Positions 1 through 5,400 of a DNA stretch of 7,140 nt are shown piece after piece (position 1 is the first letter of the stretch; each line of letters begins with the position of its first letter). The position numbers were made by a program, and so were the translations under genes. The notes under the pieces were generated by a model, which worked only from the letters and a program-made list of their open reading frames with translations, was not told the DNA's origin and did not search any database. Location: positions 1 to 7,140 of the forward strand of contig PKXI01000392.1 in the NCBI GenBank assembly GCA_003133425.1, read 5' to 3'. The stretch comes from Acidobacteriaceae bacterium (GTDB taxonomy: Bacteria > Acidobacteriota > Terriglobia > Terriglobales > Acidobacteriaceae).

Positions 1-21
1 GCCAGCAAGCACAAGGCGATG
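1..21 (+). CDS. IS1182-family transposase, last codons of the 5' exon (partial)
   Basis: The seven codons read ASKHKAM. In IS1182-family transposases this string follows the first catalytic Asp (a DGTK-type motif) and directly precedes SYGRM, the five codons that open the frame at 682. The reading frame from the left edge is therefore the transposase itself, interrupted here by the group II intron. The initiator codon, the N-terminal DUF772-like region and the first catalytic Asp lie upstream of the window. The last six bases (16-21) also work as an intron-binding site, because they are the exact complement of 268-273 inside the intron. The exon is very short, but the match in sequence and frame makes coincidence unlikely. 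Confidence 0.8.
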
Positions 22-267
22 TTGTGCCATGAATGAGTTCGTAGTTTGAACTCAGTGCTGTATCCGAGATGGGGGTAGGTCCTCCGGAGTCGGCTTGCAG
101 GAGCGGGCTTCAAACAGCCGTAAGCTGCTGAACTGGAAACGGCAAGGTGGTGAACGTTACGGTTAAAAGGCGGGATTAAAACCCGTCATGTGTGGATTAG
201 AGAGCAGAGCGAAAGCAAACCACCGATGACGCATCGAAATGTGGAGACGACATCAAAACTGAGGACG

Positions 268-273
268 CATCGC
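268..273 (+). other. Candidate EBS1 of the group II intron
   Basis: CATCGC here is the exact reverse complement of GCGATG at 16-21, the last six bases of the 5' exon. Group II introns recognise their 5' splice site and insertion target through such an EBS1-IBS1 pairing, with IBS1 lying against the splice site. A G-U pair (267 with 22) could extend it by one. The position, about 250 nt into the intron in the 3' part of domain I, fits. A six-base match can occur by chance, so its location relative to the splice site is the main support. I could not identify a convincing EBS2. Confidence 0.55.
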
Positions 274-607
274 ACTCTCAGGAACAGCATAGCGAAGACC
301 TGTTTATTGGCTATGCGGTGTCCGGTGTATAGGTGGCTGGAATCTAATTCTGGCTTGGATATGGAACTTGGGAACTCTTCAGGTGATGTGAAGCGAAAAC
401 CCTATAAGTGAAGCCCACGAAGGGGGAAAGTAGTGATGCGCTTGAAGAGGACGGATTATCCCGCAGTAGTGTTGAAGCGCCTGTAATTGGCGGGGAGCGA
501 AGGGGATGACGCAGCTCAACGGAGGACTTGGCCAACTGGGAGACCAGGAAGAGCCTCTACTTCCAGAGAAGGCTTGTTTTCGCAAGAGGCAGGTGCATGG
601 CTGTGAC

Positions 608-681
608 GAGCCGTATGAACCGAGAGGTTCACGTACGGATCTGTGAGAGGCTGGGGGTGAAATTCCCCCGGCCTACTCGGC
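608..681 (+). ncRNA. Group II intron domains V and VI (catalytic core and branch point)
   Basis: Domain V spans 608-641, exactly 34 nt. Its lower stem is GAGCCGTAT with the matching 3' strand, the two-base AC bulge is at 631-632, and a five-pair upper stem (617-621 with 626-630) is closed by a GAGA tetraloop at 622-625. The catalytic AGC triad is at 609-611. Domain VI follows: bases 648-657 pair with 665-674 around a 7-nt loop, A675 is bulged out, and 645-647 pair with 676-678. A675 is the expected branch-point adenosine, six bases before the proposed last intron base at 681. There are two departures from consensus. G610 faces A639 where a G-U wobble is usual, and the intron ends in GC where AC or AT is usual. 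Confidence 0.9.
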
Positions 682-1620
682 AGTTATGGGCGCATGGGCG
701 AGGCGGAGAAACAGCTGAAGGATGAAATCGACGCGTTGTTGAAGCGGGCCGAGGCCGAGGATGCGGCCGAGGATGAAAAGTTCGGCAAGGGCCGCAGCGG
801 AGACGACCTGCCGGCGGAGTTGGCACGGCGGGAGAGCCGGTTGGCCAAGCTGCAAGAGGCCAAGAGGGCCTTGGAAGCCGAAGCCCGTCAGCAAGCCGAG
901 GAGAAGAAAGCGGCGGTGGAGGCCCGGATCGCCGAGCGCCACCAGCAGCAGGAGCGCACCGGCAAGAAGATACGCGGGGCAGAGCCTAAGGCGCCCGATC
1001 CGGATACGGAAACACCTAAGGCCAATGCGCAGCGCAACTTCACTGATCCGGAGAGCCGGATCATGCCCAGCGGCAGCCAGAAAGGCGCCTTCGTGCAGGG
1101 CTACAACGCGCAGATCGCCGTGGATGGGCAGGCGCAGATCATCGTGGCCGTGGACGTGATCCAGCAGACCACCGACAACCATCAACTGGCGCCGATGCTG
1201 GAGCAGACGGAGCGGAATACGGGAGCGTGGCCGCAGGCAGCCAGCGCCGATAGCGGCTACTGGAACCCGCAGCAGGTGGAGAAGATCCAGGGTCAGGGAA
1301 TCGATCTGCACGTGGCCACCGGCAAGCAGAAGCACGGAGAGACCGGCCAGCCGGTCGATGGAAGCCCGGTCGACGCTGGAGAAGAACTGTCTTTGCGGGA
1401 ACGGATGAAGAAAAAACTCGGGAGCGAAGCGGGACGGGACGTGTATCGAATGCGCAAGGCCATCGTGGAGCCGGTGTTCGGGCAGATCAAGGAATGGCGC
1501 GGGTTCCGGCGATTTTCGTTGCGTGGGCTGGACAAGGTTCGCGGCGAGTGGAAGCTGGTCTGCATGACCCACAATCTGCTCAAGCTGTTCCGATCAGGCT
1601 ACGTGCTTGAAACGTGCTGA
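682..1620 (+). CDS. IS1182-family transposase, 3' exon (catalytic domain)
   Basis: This is the C-terminal 312 codons of a DDE transposase that cuts and joins the IS ends. The frame opens with SYGRM directly at the intron junction, and an internal Met at 694 would be the first available start if unspliced. Residues below count from that Met. Residues 1-85 are Glu/Ala/Lys-rich and probably a helical coiled-coil insert. GYNAQIAVD (136-144) begins the catalytic fold, ADSGYW (185-190) carries the second catalytic Asp (D186), and the YRMRKAIVEPVFGQIKE block (251-267) carries the catalytic Glu (E259). It ends with a WKLVCMTHNLLKL helix. The first Asp lies upstream of the window. No stop or frameshift is seen in this exon. 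Without splicing the protein lacks the first Asp and the N-terminal domain and should be inactive. Similarity to the IS1182 / DDE_Tnp_1_6-type family is recognised from motifs, not from a search. Confidence 0.92.
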   Translation, partial: SYGRMGEAEKQLKDEIDALLKRAEAEDAAEDEKFGKGRSGDDLPAELARRESRLAKLQEAKRALEAEARQQAEEKKAAVEARIAERHQQQERTGKKIRGAEPKAPDPDTETPKANAQRNFTDPESRIMPSGSQKGAFVQGYNAQIAVDGQAQIIVAVDVIQQTTDNHQLAPMLEQTERNTGAWPQAASADSGYWNPQQVEKIQGQGIDLHVATGKQKHGETGQPVDGSPVDAGEELSLRERMKKKLGSEAGRDVYRMRKAIVEPVFGQIKEWRGFRRFSLRGLDKVRGEWKLVCMTHNLLKLFRSGYVLETC

Positions 1621-1780
1621 GGAAGACAGAAAGAAGCCGCGGCGGCGATAAAAGCCGGTGCCTGGGCGAAGGCGATGCTCAACGGCTGGCTGCTCGGCGT
1701 TTGCCTCCGTGAGCATCGACCAGAATCCGATGCCCACAAAGCCAAACCACAAAACCACTTCGGCTATCTCCGACAAACTC
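1621..1780. other. Convergent intergenic region, no gene
   Basis: These 160 nt separate the transposase stop from the stop of the minus-strand beta-barrel gene. Open frames crossing it are shadows of neighbouring genes. The right end of the IS should lie here, but no terminal repeat could be assigned. A short hairpin is possible at 1713-1733 (GCATCG pairing with CGATGC around a 9-nt loop). It has no following T-run in either direction, so it is not a convincing terminator. Confidence 0.5.
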
Positions 1781-2377
1781 CTAGAACACGCGCACGCGAA
1801 TGCCCGAGCTGACGCCAAGCGAAGACATGCTCCCAAAGGTGAACTGCGGCCAGAACTGATACTCAAAATCGGCCGCGCGGATGTAAATCCTGCGCGTGAG
1901 GTGATAGTCCAGACCGCCTCCGGCCGTAATCGTCAGGTATTTGCCCGTTGCCAGGTTATAAGGAAAATTGAAGTCGGCGAATCCCAACATCCCCTTGGCG
2001 TAGGGCTGCAGCTTGCCAAAGTTCCTGTGATACCGGGGCCCGATTGAATAGGTTTCCGCGTGTACATTGGCCGTCTGGTTCCACTCCAGCCAACGCCCCT
2101 CCGCTTCCAACCCAAACGGGCTCCGCGTGTCGACATCGACAAAACCTGTGATCCCGACCATTGTGCGCGCTCCGTATTGCAGGTAGTACCCTGACCCGGT
2201 GCCGCCCGCGGAAATCAGAAGCTTGCCTGAGTCCCCCGCCGGCACTACCTGGCCGTGCGCCGTGCCTGCCATGCCCAGCCACAATGCGAGTGCTACACAT
2301 GTACAGGCCAGGCGGACAGCGGGCCGCAAACTCCAATTCTCTTCACGGCGCGTTCTGAAATCGTGCAACATCTCCAT
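1781..2377 (-). CDS. Outer-membrane beta-barrel protein (OmpA/OmpX-like, about 8 strands)
   Basis: A 198-residue exported protein. Residues 1-19 are polar and basic, 20-38 form a hydrophobic signal core (VRLACTCVALALWLGMAG), and cleavage is likely after AHG at 42. The mature part of about 156 residues alternates polar and hydrophobic residues with many Gly and aromatic positions (YYLQYGARTMVG, GLEAEGRWLEW, YSIGPRYHRNF, LQPYAKGMLGFADF, YLTITAGGGLDYHL, IYIRAADFEYQFWP). It ends in VRVF, with the terminal Phe typical of outer-membrane proteins recognised by the BAM machinery. The size fits an eight-stranded barrel of the PF13505 kind. The start has an AGGAG at 2382-2386, 4 nt from the first ATG and 10 nt from a second ATG two codons in, so either may be used. 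It lies 45 nt downstream of the NHL/Ig gene on the same strand, probably cotranscribed. Its ligand or function is unknown. Confidence 0.87.
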   Translation of the reverse strand: MEMLHDFRTRREENWSLRPAVRLACTCVALALWLGMAGTAHGQVVPAGDSGKLLISAGGTGSGYYLQYGARTMVGITGFVDVDTRSPFGLEAEGRWLEWNQTANVHAETYSIGPRYHRNFGKLQPYAKGMLGFADFNFPYNLATGKYLTITAGGGLDYHLTRRIYIRAADFEYQFWPQFTFGSMSSLGVSSGIRVRVF

Positions 2378-2381
2378 CTCT

Positions 2382-2386
2382 CTCCT
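2382..2386 (-). promoter_or_regulatory. Ribosome binding site of the beta-barrel gene
   Basis: AGGAG on the minus strand, 4 nt before the ATG at 2377 and 10 nt before the in-frame ATG at 2371. A second AGGAG lies further upstream at 2395-2399. No promoter is apparent in the 45-nt gap, which is consistent with cotranscription from the upstream gene. Confidence 0.6.
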
Positions 2387-2422
2387 CGGGCCCTCTCCTG
2401 GGAATCACGCATCACGCCAGCT

Positions 2423-5400
2423 TCAGTTTGTGATGTTCAGAGTCACAGTCTGGTAGTGGATCGTGTTGGTGTTGGTTCCCGTGCCCGTTATCTGTATCAC
2501 GTATGTGCCCGGTGCCACACTGCCCATGCTGAACCCGCTGCAACCAGTCGCAAACAGAGCGGCCATTGAAAGAGCCATCACCAGCATCATCGTCAGCAGT
2601 CCCGTGTTCCGTTTGCGGAAGCGCCAGAAGACCCAGCCGAAGAACAGGCTGAAGGGCAGCAACAACCCCGCCAGATAAGTCCCGCGGCTGTCTCCACGCG
2701 CGTTCATGGCCGACGCGCCTCCACTTAACGGATTATTGGTGTCGATCGTGAGCTGATCGATGGCGATGCCGTTCGCCGGCAGAGCGATGCTGATGGGCGA
2801 GAAGTGGCACGTCACTCCCACCGGCAGCGATGCGCATCCCAGTCCGATCGTGTCTGCGAATCCATTGCTCGAGGTCAACGTGACGTTGATTGTGGCATTC
2901 TGCGTGGTCTTGATCGTCATTGTCGGCGGCGTCACGCCAACATTGAAGCTGCCGCCCGCGCCTGTGATCGAAACCGGAAGCGAAGTGGACGGGCTATGGG
3001 TTGCATCTCCGCCATAGACAGCCACAATGGTGTAGTTGCCGCTGCCCAGATTCGGAATCAGTGTCGCCACTCCGTTCGAATCCAGTGATGCCGTCCCCAC
3101 CACCGTAGTTCCACTGTTGAAGGTCACCGTGCCGGTCGGCACAGGTCCGGCGCCGGCCAGAACTGTGGCCACTAGGATTGGCTGCGGACTCGGACCGGCC
3201 GTCGCAGAGCCAACCAGGTCGGTTGTCGTGGCAATTCTCGACACCACCAGCTGATACTCACCGCTGCCAGTGCTCCCTTGGTCATTCGCGTCGCCGCCAT
3301 ACACCGCTGTAATTGTGTACGTGCCCGGCGCAAGTCCGGAGTAGGCCATCGTGGCTGTTCCGGTTGCGTCCAGCGTTGCCGGGGCGCCAAGCGCCGTGCC
3401 GTTCGCGCTGAAGGTAACGCTGCCCGTCGGAATCCCGCCGTTACCCGTGACCTTGGCCGTAAAGGTCACAGTGGCTCCAACGATTGTGGGATTCGGCGTA
3501 ACAATCACTGCCATCTGCGTCGCCGCCTGGATAACCGTCAGAGCCAGCGGCGCGGATGTGCTGGTGCCATCGTTGCCATCGCCCGCATACGCGGCCACAA
3601 TCGAGTACTGCCCAGGGGCCAGCATCGGATTGATCGTAGCCGTCCCCCCCGCGCCCAGCGCCACGCTGCCCAGCGTTGTTGTTCCACTCGTGAATGTCAC
3701 CATGCCCGTTGGCGTGGATGCGCCCGCAACCGGCTTTACCGTTGCCGTGATGGCCACTGCCGCTCCGGCCATGCCGGGATTCGGTGTGGCGCCCTCCGTC
3801 GTGGCCGTTTGCGTCTGATTCACCACCTGGCTCAGCGGCGAGGAGTTGCTGGCGGCGTTGTTCGCATCGCCCGCGTACGTTGCGGTGATGATATGCGTCG
3901 CGACATTCAGCGTAGACGTCGTGAACGTTGCAACTCCAGGGCTTCCCGCCAGTGTGCCCGTCCCAATTTTCACGCCCCCATCAAGAAAGTTCACACTTCC
4001 TGTAGCAGCCACGTTGCCGCCGGACGTAACGGCCGCGGCAAATGTAACCGGGGCTCCATAACTCGACGGGTTCTGCGAAGACACAACCGCGATCGTCGAC
4101 GCCGTTTGCACATTCTGGCTCAGAATTGTGGATGTACTGCCCTGAATATCGTTTGCCGCGTCGCCTCCGTAGGTCGCGGTAATGGAGTGTGCGCCGGACG
4201 TCAGCGCTGCGGTCGAGTAAGTTGCTGCCGCACTTCCATTCAGCACCACATTCCCCAGAATCGTGGTGCCGTCGAAGAACGTGATGGTGCCGTCTGGATT
4301 TACCCCACCGCCGCCTGGCGTCGTCACTGTCGCAGTAAACACGACGTTCTGGCCCAGGGCAGACGGGTTCACGCTGGATGCAAGATTGGTAACCGTGCCC
4401 TCAAGCACGTTCTGAATCAGAGGGAGCGTGGTCCCATTCGGGTCGGTCGAGTTGCTCGCCGAGTGGCCCACGTCCCCGCTGTACGACGCCGTGATCGTGT
4501 GTTTTCCCACCGCCAGCACAGCGCTCGTGAAAGTTGCAGTCGCGGTGGTGCCGGGAGCTCTCAAGGCAACGCCCGACGCCAGCGTAGCTGCTCCGTCGTA
4601 AAACGTCACCGTCCCGGTAAGATTCCCGGCGCTTGCGCCCGTGGTCACCGTCGCCGTGAAAGTCACGTTCTGGCCAAACCCCGATGGATTCAGGCTCGAC
4701 GTCACCGTCGTGGTCGTTGAGTTAACCGTGGTTGCATCCCCAGCCACTTGGATGTCGAGCGGCGAGTCGGTCGTGTCTCCCGGATTGCCGACAACAATAT
4801 TGCCCAACACTGGATTTCCGGCCACCGAGGGTGCAAAGACCGCGCCGATCGTGCAATCGCTCCCGACTGCCAGAAACGGACTGCCGGTCGTGCAGGTTGT
4901 CGTAGCGCCGTCCAGAGCCGCATTCGTGCCCGCAACCATGGCCGTCAGATCGAGGGGCAGATTCCCGTCGTTCTCAACCGTCTGGCTCATCGGCGTGGAT
5001 TTATCGAACTGGCGGACCGCCGTTTTGTCGTACAGCGAGGCAAAGTTGCCCTGGACCTCCCGAACCACCATGCTGAGCGTATCGGCAACAAACAGATTGC
5101 CCCTGCCGTCCAGGTAGAGACCCGTGGGTCCATAAAGGTACACCCCATTGACAGCGCCGTTGAAGTAACAGGTACCCACTCCGCTCACGATCAGAGTGGA
5201 GATAAACCCGGTTGCCGGAACCACCTTGCGGATCGCGCTGTTCTGCGTGTCGGCGACAAACACATTCCCGACAGCATCCACAGCCACTCCGGAGGGCCCC
5301 CACAACTCCGCCTTGTTGGCCGCCGCGCCGTCGCCCAAATAGCCCGACGACCCGTTTCCGGCAAATGTTGTCATCGTGCTGCCTGCGCTAATCGCGCCCC

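Larger units (their letters stand above)
22..681 (+). mobile_element. ORF-less group II intron inserted in the transposase gene
   Basis: This is a self-splicing-type RNA of about 660 nt. The 5' two thirds carry sequence typical of bacterial group II intron domains I-III: a GGAATCTAATTC-type stretch near 339, GGATATGGAACTTGGGAAC near 357, and the CCCGCAGTAGTGTTGAAG then GGGGAGCGAAGGGG signature at about 459-505. The 3' end has a 34-nt domain V (608-641) and a domain VI with a bulged A at 675. Between domain III and domain V there are only about 100 nt, where a reverse transcriptase/maturase gene of well over 1 kb would normally sit. A small open frame there (506-646, 46 codons) shows no maturase motif. 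The 3' boundary is supported by the branch-point distance and by exact restoration of the transposase frame. The 5' boundary is less sure: a GUGCC start at 24 resembles the GUGYG consensus better, but would put the exons out of frame. Confidence 0.88.
1..1620 (+). mobile_element. IS1182-family insertion sequence, partial, interrupted by a group II intron
   Basis: This is the visible part of an insertion sequence whose only gene is an IS1182-type DDE transposase. The element enters from beyond the left edge, so its left terminal repeat, promoter and the first part of the transposase are not visible. A group II intron occupies about 22-681 and splits the transposase gene. The right terminal inverted repeat must lie after the stop at 1620, but without the left end I could not identify it, so the given end is the gene end and not the element end. 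The element is transcribed toward the minus-strand operon ending at 1781, so the two are convergent. The family assignment rests on the transposase sequence. Confidence 0.8.

Noticed and set aside
4..98. GCAAGC (5-10) with GCTTGC (93-98) as an IBS2-EBS2 pair
   Set aside because: The complement is exact, but the intron position is too far 5' for EBS2, which normally lies shortly upstream of EBS1 in domain I.
190..411. 73-residue plus-strand open frame within the first 420 nt
   Set aside because: It lies inside the structured domains of the group II intron RNA, has no recognisable domain, and the intron RNA explains the sequence.
506..646. 46-codon frame in intron domain IV as a maturase remnant
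   Set aside because: No reverse transcriptase, maturase or endonuclease motif is visible, and its 3' half is domain V sequence read as codons; kept only as a possible deletion scar.
528..725. 65-residue plus-strand frame across domains V-VI and the 3' exon
   Set aside because: It reads through the conserved domain V/VI RNA in a different frame from the transposase. Such frames commonly appear at group II intron 3' ends and do not represent proteins.
673..1572. 299-residue open frame on the minus strand, opposite the transposase
   Set aside because: It mirrors a well supported transposase exon with clear catalytic motifs. Its own sequence is low-complexity Leu/Arg/His-rich with no domain, as expected of an antisense shadow in GC-rich DNA.
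3278..4720. 480-residue plus-strand open frame opposite the Ig repeats
   Set aside because: It is Arg/Cys/His-rich with no recognisable fold and arises because the opposite strand is a long GC-rich gene with regular domain repeats.
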